Below, in pieces: positions 12,391-23,430 of a stretch of DNA of 64,000 bases. The stretch spans positions 1 to 64,000 of the forward strand of contig JAANDG010000194.1 in NCBI GenBank assembly GCA_036852015.1. The letters are read 5' to 3'. Numbering within the stretch: the stretch's first letter is position 1; each line of letters opens with the position of its first letter. Position numbers and translations under genes: made by a program. Under the pieces are notes generated by a model that searched no databases, was not told the DNA's origin, and worked only from the letters and a program-made list of their open reading frames with translations. The DNA comes from Pelodera strongyloides. Lineage: Eukaryota > Nematoda > Chromadorea > Rhabditida > Rhabditidae.

Positions 12391-13078
12391 CTGAGATAGT
12401 GCCCGCTGAAAAATGTACAAATTGTGCGTATGTCGGATGTTTCTCCAGATCTACTGGGTCCGGATGGCATGGTATTTCTTTATAGGCGCTTTCTTTACGG
12501 GTTACCTGAAGTAAGCATAAATCTTGAAAGAATATAAAAAAATATGGACTAAATGGATATACAGCGGAAATTGGCCATCATACCAAGCATAATATGCTGA
12601 TTTGAAGCGAAAGAAGGCCGGTTTTTGAAACGCATTGAGGACATTCTTTCGTATTTGTGCAAAGTTGCTCGAATTTAGCTTTATTTTTTATTCTAAGTTG
12701 CATAAGCTGCATAAGAATGCTGGTGTACTCGATGCGTTTCAAAAACCGGCCATATTTCGCTTTAATGGCGAATCAGTGTCCGATCTCGGAACTGACCCAT
12801 GACAATTTTGAACGAATCACCCGACGAGGAAACTTGTGTTCTGCAGTTCGTCTTCTCTGTTCAGCCGGTAGCTGTCACCTCCGAGATAAGCACGCTCAAA
12901 GCTCAGGCGCTATGTCATTCGTTCTCTTATATGCTTTCTCAGTTGAACTATAGTATTGAATTATTATAATACTTACCTTGCCATTGTCCAAATTTTTCAA
13001 ACCCAACTTTGGTTCAACTTTGCCCTTTAGATCCTTCGCCGAACTGAAAATTTCGTAAAAAACGTTAATATTTTTCAT
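12391..13078 (-). CDS. Alternative 5' exons of the SLC25 carrier gene
   Basis: Two minus-strand exons, 13078-12977 (34 codons from ATG) and 12505-12391 (38 codons plus one base), have good donors and acceptors. The second ends in phase 1, exactly the phase with which carrier exon 9245-9149 begins. Its last residues, FVHFSAGTIS, then run into GAAGVLAGHPLDTVK, replacing the FVAGCFG of the short first exon. The joined protein would be 356 residues, with a 60-residue longer, mostly polar N-terminus (KESAYKEIPCHPDPVDLEKH). Both first-exon sets supply the start of helix 1, so they look mutually exclusive. The alternative reading, a separate gene, is less likely because no further exons follow that fit. 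Transcript evidence is lacking. Confidence 0.72.
12602..12765. mobile_element. MITE, family A
   Basis: The left end has decayed to TTGAAGCGAAAGAAGGCCGG; the right end, CGGCCATATTTCGCTTTAA, is intact. It lies in the intron between the two alternative carrier exons, about 97 bp from exon 12505. Confidence 0.82.
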
Positions 13079-13481
13079 ATGTACCCGTAGAGCTTATCCC
13101 TTGTGCTCAGCAGAGTAGACGGCAAGTTCGTTCCTTTTGACAAATATAGCTCACTATATTTGCTGCAGCATAACTTTCAACCTGGCAACATCGCAAAAGA
13201 TTTGGTGCGCGGCGCTTAGTTGGCGCGCCCTCTTTTTACGCCGCGGAAAGACAGTAAACGTTCCACCTTGTAGGGATTAAAGCTGCCTTTTCTGTTCGGA
13301 AATGTTTTTAACTGACAAATACATATGAATAAGTATAAACTACGCTGCCTCTCCAAAAGTGCGCCACATGTGCGCCAACTCGGGCGCGCCACCTTATCTT
13401 GCTGAGCAGAGTCGTCGCGATTGTGCGGCATTTCATCAGTACTATACCAGTCAAAATGGTGGTTGTGAATCGTTTCATTTA

Positions 13482-13739
13482 CCCGCGTTCGAGTTGGGGA
13501 AAAGTTGGTGGAATTCCGGAATTCCACCGTTCGAGATGGGCGCGGAAACGTGCGTAGAAAAGCAAAGATACCGTGGTGGAATCGTTGTGGGATTATATTT
13601 TTAACCACTGCAGGAGCCAAAAAATACGCTTGACCCCGACGGTTGGGGTGAAATAGCGGAAAAACATTTACGTTTCCGGTGTCCCATCTCGAACGGTGTA
13701 ATGCCGGAATTCCACAACTTTTTCCCAACTCGAACGCGG
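13482..13739. mobile_element. Non-autonomous DNA transposon with ~57-bp inverted repeats
   Basis: CCGCGTTCGAGTTGGGGAAA near 13482 is mirrored by TTTTCCCAACTCGAACGCGG ending at 13739. The inverted arms extend inward through GGAATTCCGGAATTCCA and CCGTTCGAGATGGG. The flanks are TTTA on the left and TTTTTAA on the right, so the target site is unclear. A 170-codon minus-strand frame across it is an artefact of the repeat. It sits in the divergent spacer between the carrier and peptide genes. Confidence 0.75.
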
Positions 13740-14044
13740 CTTTTTAATGATAAACTTTACCTTTTCTGCTCGGGAATGTTGTTAACGACCATGTGCAGGT
13801 CATAAATCGGCGACGATTCCAGCATTCACCATGTGTAGGAAATGAAGAAATTAGCATAACCATATGAATACAATTAGAATTTCTAAGCTTCAAGAGATCC
13901 AGGGTATGCTAATGACTGAAGTACGCTTCTTGTTTTCTACTTTACTAAGAATGTAACTATACGCAAATTCTTAAGAAACAAAATGTTAAGTATGCAAATT
14001 TAAACAAGACTTTGTGCAAAGAAAAAAACTGATTTTTACACACA

Positions 14045-14053
14045 TTTTCAGAA
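14045..14053 (+). promoter_or_regulatory. Candidate trans-splice (or 5'-UTR intron) acceptor
   Basis: TTTTCAG ends at 14051, with only AA between it and the start codon at 14054. A canonical 3' splice site this close to an ATG is typical of spliced-leader trans-splicing in nematodes. An intron inside the 5' untranslated region would look the same. Confidence 0.45.
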
Positions 14054-14755
14054 ATGATTTTCAAACAACTACTCCGTACTGCGTTCTTCGTGCTACTGTA
14101 TGGTGCGGTGTTCGTCAATGGTGGTAGGATATACTGTATTATTGTGAACTGGTTGTCTACTCCTAGTAGGCATAGCAAGCACTTTGCTTGTGTAGGACTA
14201 AGTGCCTAAGCTTAAGCGCTACAGCTGGCCAGAAAAGAAACTAACGAAAACTAAAAACCCATATCTGACTGCTCTATGTATTTCAGGCACGGGATCCATG
14301 CGAAAGCAATCCGGCATTGGTTGTAGGTCTACATAATCTGTATTTTTTCGAAGTTATTTTTTTTTGTATTTACTGAATATATGCACGTATGCAGCCTAGT
14401 CTACTCAAGTACATGCCGCGTCGCCCGATACTGATTACTAGAATTATATGGGAAAACTAACCACTACACTGAAAAATAAAGCACTAGGTTATGCAACCGA
14501 ACTCCGCAGGAACGGTGCAGGGTAGTGTAGTTACTGGCTTCGAAAGCAAGACAACTAGATACACAACCGCACAACATGCGAGAAAACCTTAACGCTGTGT
14601 TCTTTAATTTAACGCTGGGCTAGACATACAATCTCGTTTTAGCCACAGTCTGCCGCCCAACCCATGGAAACAGCGATTGTCCGCACGGAGATAAATGTTG
14701 GTACTTTAGCGATACCATTGGATGGTGTAAACCGGAACTTATGTCTTTACCCTAG
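14054..14755 (+). CDS. Secreted 4-cysteine peptide, paralog 1
   Basis: Three exons join in phase: 14054-14123, 14287-14319, 14643-14755, giving 71 residues. Residues 1-23 form a signal peptide (MIFKQLLRTAFFVLLYGAVF core). A short linker from the 33-nt middle exon follows, and the last exon encodes the mature domain with the pattern C-x8-C-x5-C-x9-C, containing CRPTHGNSDCPHGDKC and SDTIGWCKPEL. Four cysteines suggest two disulfides. The paralog at 15308-16284 keeps the same cysteines, intron phase and SDTIGWCKP ending. I do not recognise the family; it resembles parts of EB or WAP-type cysteine modules. The start is supported by the signal peptide and the acceptor just upstream. Confidence 0.72.
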
Positions 14756-15145
14756 TGTAAACATATTAAAAACTTAAGCTTTAACTCCTTCAAACAATTT
14801 AAAATCTAGCAGAACATGCTAAAGACCTTAAAAATTATTTCACTCAATTATATGTGCTTACGGTTGTTTACTTCAAGGCTTATCTTAATTGGATATAATA
14901 ATTAAATTTAAGCGTAAGTGTTGTTTTCCCCTGATATTTTTTGTTTGCATGTGTTTGTGTGCTGTTAAATGGAATAAATATTTATTTTTACACAGTCTAC
15001 ATGCTAACATGAAACATGCATAATTACATTTGATATACGTCAATTTGGTTAGATTCGTGTTTGAAAATAAAGTAAAAATCGTGCTTTTCACTCCAATACA
15101 GCATCATAATTTGTTTCGTAACTGATTTTGCACATTGGTTTATCA

Positions 15146-15252
15146 AAAATCGATATTTAATTTTGCTAGGGTCACTCGTTATTTTATCCCATCCATTTTT
15201 TCTTGTTATCTTTTTCCTATATGTATGAGAAAATAAATTAAATATCGATTGT
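15146..15252. repeat. Short inverted repeat, ATCGATATTTAATTT
   Basis: ATCGATATTTAATTT at the left is mirrored by AAATTAAATATCGAT about 80 bp later. It lies between the two paralogous peptide genes, shortly upstream of the second gene's start codon, and may be a small foldback element. Confidence 0.5.
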
Positions 15253-15307
15253 GAAAGACAATGTCCGATTTGAAAAAAAACTATTCATTTTTTACATTGC
15301 TCAATAA

Positions 15308-16284
15308 ATGTTCTTCAGGAGTATTCTGTGTATTATATGCTTCATTTTCCTGCATGAATTCATCACCGCAGCAGGTTTGCCTTTTAAATCGAGCTACCGG
15401 CCAGTTTTTGAAACACATCGAGCACACCAGTATTCTTACGCAGCTTATGCAAATTACAATAAAAAATCGGGCTAAATTCGAGCAAATTAGCATAAATACG
15501 TGAGAATTCAGTTGTCTACGATGGGTTTCAAAAACCGGCATGTATTTCGCTTTAATGAAACGTCTGTTGAACATGTAGTGAATGCAAACTGCCGGGATTA
15601 CCAGATGATACATAGGAAAGCAGTTGTCCAGGTTACAAAGACATGGGAAATATCATATTTACTATCCTGCTTATCCTGATTTAAGTGTAATTACGTGCAA
15701 CATTGTATTTTATACGTTACACGAAAATTGTGCGCCGGACAACGTCCCCAGGCGTCAATTGTTTTTTTGTGAGAACGACCTTCGTTTTCAGCAATACAAT
15801 TAGTAATATGGGTTGCTTCATAGGATTCGACTAAGGTTACAGTTAGTTTGCTTCAGGTATATCCCCAGTTGTGGCAAGGCCCTTGCTCACCACGCCACCG
15901 GTCACTGGTTCGATCCCGGGCCGGAACCCCCTCACCCCACCAAAGGTGTAAAAGTTGGTAGCTGGGTAAAACCAGCGGAGATAAATCGACTTCCCGAGCA
16001 GATTGGCCACCGGGAAGTTTAAATGGCCAGTATGTCCAGCCTCTGAGCTGGACCCCGGTGCAACGTTTCCGCGGATTCGGTTGATATAACCCGGTTCACT
16101 TTATCTGTTATCTTCTATATCCCCAGTTCATATAAATTTAGCCGTGGGTTATTTAATATATCTAATTTTAGGCAAAACCTGCCGCCCAACACATGGAGAT
16201 GCAGATTGCTCCGAGTGGGATAAATGTGTGTATCTCAGTGACACGATTGGATGGTGTAAACCGAAACTTATGCCGTGGCCTTAG
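15308..16284 (+). CDS. Secreted 4-cysteine peptide, paralog 2
   Basis: Two exons join in phase: 15308-15374 and 16172-16284, giving 59 residues. The first exon is a clean signal peptide, MFFRSILCIICFIFLHEFIT, ending in the same phase (1) as in paralog 1. The last exon encodes CRPTHGDADCSEWDKC and SDTIGWCKPKL with the C-x8-C-x5-C-x9-C spacing. No equivalent of the 33-nt middle exon of paralog 1 was found, and direct joining keeps the frame. The intron contains a family A MITE (15384-15555) and a SINE (15871-16115). Mature domains differ by about a third of residues, mainly between cysteines, suggesting a duplicated and diversifying extracellular peptide. Function unknown. Confidence 0.7.
15384..15555. 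mobile_element. MITE, family A
   Basis: TTAAATCGAGCTACCGGCCA at the left and TGTATTTCGCTTTAA at the right bound a typical interior. It starts only 10 bp after the donor of peptide-gene exon 15308-15374. Confidence 0.85.
15871..16115 (+). mobile_element. tRNA-derived SINE with 13-bp target duplication
   Basis: The element is flanked by perfect copies of TATATCCCCAGTT at 15858-15870 and 16116-16128. Its head contains the B-box GGTTCGATCCC inside CACTGGTTCGATCCCGGGCC, preceded by GTGGCAAGGCCCTTGCTCAC as a possible A-box region. The remaining ~170 bp (AACCAGCGGAG, GAGCTGGACCCCGGTGC) shows no ORF of interest. Duplication plus an internal polymerase III promoter indicates a SINE. It lies inside the intron of peptide paralog 2. 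Confidence 0.8.
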
Positions 16285-16373
16285 TGCTAACCTTTATTAT
16301 TATTATATTATAAACAATCAGATAAATAAATTATAAATAAATAAACGATCAGTGAAAGAGAATGTAAACATAA

Positions 16374-16503
16374 ATGACACACACAAACACAGGCGCACAC
16401 AGGCGCACACAGGCGCAAACATACGCACACAGACACACATAGAGGCACACACAAACACAAGCACAGCCACAAACAGTAACACACACGCACACACACGCAC
16501 GCA

Positions 16504-16571
<68 letters not shown>

Positions 16572-16594
16572 CGCACACACGCACACACACACAC
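16374..16594. repeat. (CA)n/(GCAC)n microsatellite
   Basis: CACACA and GCACGCAC tracts start about 90 bp after the stop codon of peptide paralog 2. The three overlapping minus-strand frames (VCVCVC) and the plus-strand frame are low-complexity artefacts. Confidence 0.95.
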
Positions 16595-17200
16595 ATCATG
16601 TTCTCGCAACGTACTTCAGACTTCAGAGTTCCTCAATTTTTTTTCTAGATTTTTTCATCCTGAACTTTTCGCTGTCTTTTAATTTTTAGTGCGATCGCCG
16701 AAGAACGCATGATTCAATCCGTAGAGCTCCATTATTACCAATCCAATATTGTAAAAATAATCCAAACGACTATATTTCTCACCACAGATCAATGTATCGA
16801 ATTAATTCTCCAACTTTTTCCTTCAGCATTCTAATTACCATTTTTTTACGATAGTGGGGCATTTCTTTGGAAAAAATCTAAAATCAATAAGCAATTAGCG
16901 GCATAATGCATTCCGTGCCGAATATTGCACTTTGTCTGCATTCATAATGAGGAACACTTTTGGATGATATAAATACGGTGAAGTCAATAATGGTTCATGA
17001 TATAGTTTTTGCAAGAAGACTTCTTTTCCTGTGTAACCTGTCGATAGGCAACGATAAAATGTATTCTTGTCATTCTTGTGCCTTCAAAAATCCTTTACAA
17101 AAAGTCAGCAAGACTATGTAACTATGCTTTTGATTTAGTAATTGCCCAGCACTTTTTAATTTCTCAATGTGAACTTTAATTGACAATAAACCGCACAATT

Positions 17201-17210
17201 ATTTTCAGTA
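17201..17210 (+). promoter_or_regulatory. Candidate trans-splice (or 5'-UTR intron) acceptor
   Basis: ATTTTCAG ends at 17208, two bases before the start codon at 17211. This is the same arrangement as at 14045-14053. Confidence 0.45.
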
Positions 17211-19088
17211 ATGATCTACACACGCGTTCTCCTTGTCTTTATTATCTGTTTCGCTGTAAAATCGCTCGCTAAGACCGATCATTTGGAGGGCTCACCAGAG
17301 TGCCTGAGATGCAGAGTAAGTGTGATGATAAGGGGAATGTGTGATGAGCAATTGAATTCACATGTATTAAATGCAAATGGCGTTCCATTACGTGCCCTCT
17401 ATGGTGCATAACGGGAACCTCTAAACTAAACGTATAACATCCGGATTTAAAGCGTAATCTGGAGACACTATTCCCCGGATGCAAATGACTGCAATTGTAA
17501 TCATTTAGATACACTTTTGGTGCCCATCATGCTGATCGGCTGTTATAACGCTTTAACATATTTCAGGCAATCTACGGCCGAATTGCCGACGACTGTCCAT
17601 ATGGAAACGGTTGCACTAGAGATGTGTTCCTGGAGGCTGGACGGCAATACTGCTATGAAAAACACGAGGTAAGTGATTAGTGGTTTAGAGACGAACCCAT
17701 CCCTTTAAAAGTTCAGGGGCCATATTCACCACCCCTATTCACTCGGTGAATTATTCCCTGGGACAGCAAATAACATTCGAAAATGAGACACACAGAGAAA
17801 AAGACGGGGGAATTCCCCATGGGGAATTGAGTGGTGAATATGGCCTCAGGCATATGCAATCGAGTCGGAGCTCAGGCTCAAACTCCTGGAGTTGGTGAAA
17901 ATGACCCATTATTAAAAAAAATTAAGGCACAAAAAAGCTCTTGCAAGGCTTCTTACACCGCTTTGCAATCTGGAAAGAAACAACCGCAGAGACGATATTC
18001 CTCAGCGTTGGTGAAAACGGGCTTGATAGAAGAGGGGGGGAGGGAGTCCCCGAGGGAAAGTTCCCTGCCAGGGAGAGATTCCTGATATTGGCGAATATGG
18101 CCACTCATCTACGGATGCAGGCGTTGAAAGCTGAAGTGCAGCCGTTCGTCGACTAAAGGATCTAGGAATCCCGTTGCACAAATTCCAAAAAAAAAACACC
18201 GAATCTTTGACAACGTCTGCCACCACTGCTAACGCTACTATTCAATAAACCAAAATTTCAGGAAAAGTCTGAAAGGTGCGTCAAGATGATCAACGCCAAG
18301 TTGGAGAGGGAATATCCTGTGCTTGGAGTAAGTTTGATACATAATTGCTTAAAGCGAAATACCTGCCGGTTTTTGAAGCACATCGAGTAGCTTACGCAAA
18401 TTACCATAAATCAGAATAAAAAATCAGGCTAAATTCGAGTAAATTAGCATAAATGCGTAAGAATTCAGTTATCAAGGATGCGTTTCAAAAACCGGCCGGT
18501 ATTTCGCTTTAAATGCTAATGCTGTAAACATCAAAATCCGGGGGGAGATGAGAGCCTACCAAGGATAGGTCAAGTACATAGCACAATGGTACAATCAATT
18601 ACCGAAATTAAAAGTGGAAAACTGTTCTCCATCCAGAGCAAGAAAAATAGACAGAAAAAGAGAGCCACTCGCAAACCTGCCTTATAATTGGAGTTATGAA
18701 ACTTTAAAGTTAGTGTTGGTGATCTGAAAACCACAGGGCAAAACTAATGGGCCCAATGGCTAGTGCGCGGGTTGAGCAACTTGTCATCTGGAACTCCTAC
18801 GCAGCACCTCTGCGTAACATGTAATAAGCAAACTTTGCTCTTCAAGCGTAAAATATTTATTTTAAAAAAATGGTGCGCTAGTTTGCGCGCAATCACACAC
18901 CTGGATAGCGCACGTTTGGAGAGCGAACAGAACGCCGCTCACGCTCCAAAGCGACTAGCTGAGTAATAATTAAATACTAACTTTAAATTTCTCAGGAGAA
19001 CGGCGTGGACGTTGACGAAGTGTGCCATCATCAGTGTCTCTCGCCGGAAGAGTTCCGACATAAAAGATACATCAAATATCACCATTAA
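17211..19088 (+). CDS. Secreted 8-cysteine protein, family unknown
   Basis: Four exons, all in phase 0, join cleanly: 17211-17315, 17567-17668, 18262-18327, 18996-19088; every internal donor is GTAAGT. The product has 121 residues. Residues 1-20 are a signal peptide (YTRVLLVFIICFAVKSLA). The mature part has eight cysteines in ECLRC, DDCPYGNGC, RQYCYEKHE, ERCVKM and EVCHHQCLS, and a basic, His-ending tail (RYIKYHH). Four disulfides are likely. The stop is followed by AATAAA at 19097-19102. It follows the two small cysteine-rich peptide genes on the same strand but shows no sequence similarity to them. The final CHHQC could bind metal, but that is a guess. No family was recognised. Confidence 0.82.
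17713..17849. mobile_element. Short inverted-repeat element, GGCCATATTCACCAC ends
   Basis: CAGGGGCCATATTCACCACC at the left mirrors AGTGGTGAATATGGCCTCAGG at the right, with GGGGAATTCCCCATGGGGAA inside. Relatives occur at about 56448-56632 and 60208-60357. It lies in intron 2 of the 8-cysteine gene. Confidence 0.7.
18349..18512. mobile_element. MITE, family A
   Basis: TTAAAGCGAAATACCTGCCG and CCGGTATTTCGCTTTAA ends, standard interior. It starts about 21 bp after the donor of exon 18262-18327 of the 8-cysteine gene. Confidence 0.9.
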
Positions 19089-19096
19089 GTTAACGT

Positions 19097-19102
19097 AATA
19101 AA
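19097..19102 (+). terminator. Polyadenylation signal AATAAA
   Basis: AATAAA lies 9 bases after the stop codon of the 8-cysteine gene, a very short 3' untranslated region. Confidence 0.6.
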
Positions 19103-19204
19103 GCAATTCACTTTTTTTTTTATTATTTTTTTTACACTTGTTAAACGCAGAGAGTGGCCATTTTTACACTTGAAAAACATAAACTTTAAACTCGGCGACA
19201 CCAT

Positions 19205-19332
19205 TGTAGTTCGAGTAAAATCGACTGCCAATTGGCAAATGCGCAGCTCGAAATTGGCACATCAGATAAGCTCTTCTGAGCCTTGCAAAGGCGTGAACGC
19301 TAGTAATTTTACTTCGAGCTACAATTGCGCTC
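19205..19332. mobile_element. Short inverted-repeat element, TGTAGTTCGAGTAAAAT ends
   Basis: TTGTAGTTCGAGTAAAATCG at the left mirrors TTTTACTTCGAGCTACAATTG at the right. An inner pair, CCAATTGGCAAATGCGC and GAAATTGGCACATC, partly repeats. Non-coding. Confidence 0.6.
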
Positions 19333-19787
19333 TATTCTGTTTCTAACTCAGTTGTCAGTCAGACACACATATGACCACTCTAAATAATCAATAGTCGTCT
19401 ACCCTGCTTATTTAGTATTAAAGGTTAAAGCTTTTAGTATTAAACCTTCAACATTTAATACTAGGAGATGAATAGCTAATACATTTATTAATATCGGTTA
19501 GACAGTGTTCTGCCTTGCACAAACACACGAATAAGTGTAAACATGCGATTTGTTGTTGGGACATATGCAGCGGAGTTGACTGTTTGGCTAATAACTTGCC
19601 CCGTTTGGCGGGCTAACGAATTTATTATTGTCTTGTCCTAAATACTTACCAAGGAATAACTTTTGCATGAGAAAACCTTATCTGTTCATTTCAAAATTAT
19701 GTAGCAACGTAGTGCAACTAACCACAAAGGACTACGTAAAAATAAATATTTATGAAAACAAAATAAATATTATATAGAAGATTATTT

Positions 19788-20945
<1,158 letters not shown>

Positions 20946-21574
20946 TAGAATTAGTTAGAATTAGCTGACTGAGAAATATAGAAATAGTAATGGCGTGGTT
21001 TTTTGTGCGAATGAAGAGAACAAAATCTAGTTAGTCACGTTGTGTGGTCGAAAAATGGGTCGAGTTTCTCTTGCGGCGAAAACGGCGAAAAAACGCCCCT
21101 CCAAGCTAAAAGTGGTAAACAAGACCGAGGCGCAGAGATGAGAACAGGTTAGAGAGTGTTGGATACACTGAGACTTTGATGAAAAAACGGGTAGAGTGAT
21201 CTCCGGGATTGGTTTATAGATTGTCAACAAGCAGTCAAAGAAGATTACTATGTGGTCTTATATGTGCCGTGAATAATTATAATAGTTACTCGTATACCCC
21301 TATGCATACACTAACGAAACTCGGCCGGTGTGCGGCGAAACAACGGCGCCCAAATTTGCGCGCGGCGGTAACTGTACGAAAATGCGAAGTTGACGCATAA
21401 AACTTCCCCTTCCTTGAACTTCAGTTTTTCGCCAGGTTTTCGCGAAAGGATGTTCAGGAACTCGCGATGATCTAGAGATAATCTGGCAGCACACCTCATG
21501 CAGAGTTTTTGTTCGCCGCGCACCATGAGGGGTTTCTATATTAAACTCTTTATTTAGAAACGAAGAGCAGTAGC

Positions 21575-21640
21575 AAATGTAAATTACATGAAAAGAGAGA
21601 AAAACACACACAGGCTGAGCACATTCAAGAGGCTCAGCTC
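21575..21640. repeat. Dispersed repeat, GCTGAGCACATTCAAGAGGC
   Basis: This is the reverse complement of part of 5670-5765 and is similar to 21960-22020. It is adjacent to repeated words GAGGGGTTTCTATATTAAA (21529, 21643) that flank or seed the TTAA insertion beginning at 21657. Confidence 0.5.
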
Positions 21641-21656
21641 TTGAGGGGTTTCTATA

Positions 21657-22299
21657 TTAAAGGGATCGGTTCACCTTAAATTGTATCTGTTTTTTTTTTG
21701 TTTCTTTATTTTCTATAAGGGATAATAAAAATTTGGAATACAAAAAGTAGTGTTCAATTTCAATACTTACGAAGATATTGGGTGATAAAGTGGTGGATTG
21801 ATCGGCCCCTAATGCAAAAAGGGTAATTGTCTCTATACAAACAAGGCAGGACAATTGCCCTTTTTGCATTTCGGACCGATCAATCCACCACTTTATCACC
21901 TAATATCTCCTTATATATTATAAACTCTTTATTCAAGCAATACGATTTAACAAACGGACAATGTCAATGAAAGAGATAGACACACACAGCTAGGCACGTT
22001 TAAGAGGCCCAGCTGCTCACGCAGTGCGAAAATACAAAACAAAGTGAAACAATAATTCTAAAGAGCGGAAATTTCGACGTGAAAATTAAATTAAGCGATT
22101 GAAAAAGTCAACTGACATGTTATTAAATGAGATTTAAATTCCTCAAGAGACTTTGAGGAATTTAAATCTCATTTAAATAACATGTCAGTTGAGTATTGAA
22201 ATAGAACACTACTTTTGTGTTCCAAATTTTTATTATCCCTTATAGAAAATAAAGAAACAAAAAAAACAGACACAATTTAAGGTGAACCCATCCCTTTAA
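21657..22299. mobile_element. 643-bp TTAA element with ~100-bp inverted repeats and nested foldbacks
   Basis: The left arm begins TTAAAGGGATCGGTTCACC; the right arm ends GGTGAACCCATCCCTTTAA. The arms stay complementary for about 100 bp through the stretch containing TTTCTATAAGGGATAATAAA. Inside are two separate near-perfect foldbacks, 21774-21908 (arm starting GATATTGGGTGATAAAGTGG) and 22110-22190 (arm starting AACTGACATGTTATTAAATG). TTAA target sites suggest a piggyBac- or Kolobok-type parent. No transposase ORF remains. Confidence 0.8.
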
Positions 22300-22309
22300 C
22301 TTTCTATCT

Positions 22310-22561
22310 ATGGGTTTAGACAGAAGTCACATATTAATTAGCTTTCAATTAGACAGACGAAGAGATGCATCGTATAATGCCTCGTATGGCGACGCAACAC
22401 ATAATATAGACACCATGCAACGTATCCGGCAGATGATCGTTTATGAATTAGCTAGTTTGCAAAAGGTTGCTTACTATTTAAGTATGCTTGATACCGGCGA
22501 ACTTTTTATCGTCTTCCCGAAAGGCAAAGCTCTACTTGCTACTGTCGAAATAATCATTTAA
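22310..22561 (+). CDS. Doubtful small ORF, unknown
   Basis: An 83-codon frame with fairly even amino acid use, containing DTMQRIRQMIVYELASLQK and a hydrophobic end (ATVEIII). TTAAATAAAA directly after the stop could be a poly(A) signal. It begins 11 bp after the TTAA element at 21657-22299. No signal peptide, domain or splice-site support was seen. It could be a last exon or chance. Confidence 0.22.
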   Translation: MGLDRSHILISFQLDRRRDASYNASYGDATHNIDTMQRIRQMIVYELASLQKVAYYLSMLDTGELFIVFPKGKALLATVEIII

Positions 22562-23301
22562 ATAAAAACTAGAACGCCCTAAAAAAACGTTTACGTGTGG
22601 CTCTTTTGAAATACGTAAGCAGTGCTTGGATAAACAACGCTTGCCCAACAGGGATAGTGCAAAAATAAATGAAGAAATACTATATACTACGCTATTCTAA
22701 CCGGTTATGTGCACCGATAAGATCATAACATCACATATAATAAAAACAAGAGATTGGAACTTTACTGCTTGTACCACCGATAAAGATTATTTAACTTTCA
22801 CCGGTCTTACTGGTATAGGTACCAACCCAAGTTTTTTACTGCACAAATTCGGCAAAGAAAACATGGGTGAGAAAATGGGTGAACCCATTTGGTGACGGTT
22901 CGACTGGTGTTTCCCTGGGCTAGCTCATTTGGTGACCACTACGTGACCATGTGGGGACCAAGTTTCATGGAAAGCCGTCATCAACAGGTCACCAAATGGC
23001 CGTTAACCAGACACCAAATGTTTTTTTTTCTTTCGTTGAAAACCATTTTCTGAGGGCCAGCGATGGTTTTTCTGCGGTTTCGGCAATTATTCCATTTTCG
23101 TGTGAATATGTATTAAAATGTGCAGTTCGTTTGTGTCTCACATTCCAAACGAAAGAACACAAGAAAACTTGCAAGACCTGCAACTTGATACGGAATTTTT
23201 TTTATTATTTATTCACTAAGAGTTGTCGCTATTTGCCAATGTAGGCGTTAGCCAACTGAACATTGAGTTTTTACCGTCACTTGTGTTTTAAAGTTTGTTC
23301 T

Positions 23302-23430
23302 CGGTTTGCAGTATGCTGAAAATTTACCGTATCTATATTATTTTTCTTGTTACATATGCAGGTTTCGTGCCGAAATACGGACATATGGTATTACAGAATC
23401 ACACCTAATTTTTGGGATACTTGCAACCCC
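23302..23430. mobile_element. Small inverted-repeat element, GGGTTTGCAAGTAT family
   Basis: It has decayed TIRs: CGGTTTGCAGTATGCTGAAA at the left and TGGGATACTTGCAACCCC at the right. The interior (ACCGTAT, AATTTTTGGGATAC) matches the better copy at 40813-40960 in inverse orientation. Confidence 0.6.

Noticed and set aside
13216..13728. 170-codon minus-strand ORF
   Set aside because: More than half lies across the inverted-repeat element 13482-13739; no domain, no splice context.
16308..16648. Four cysteine/valine or His/Thr-rich frames
   Set aside because: Translation of the CA microsatellite; no other support.
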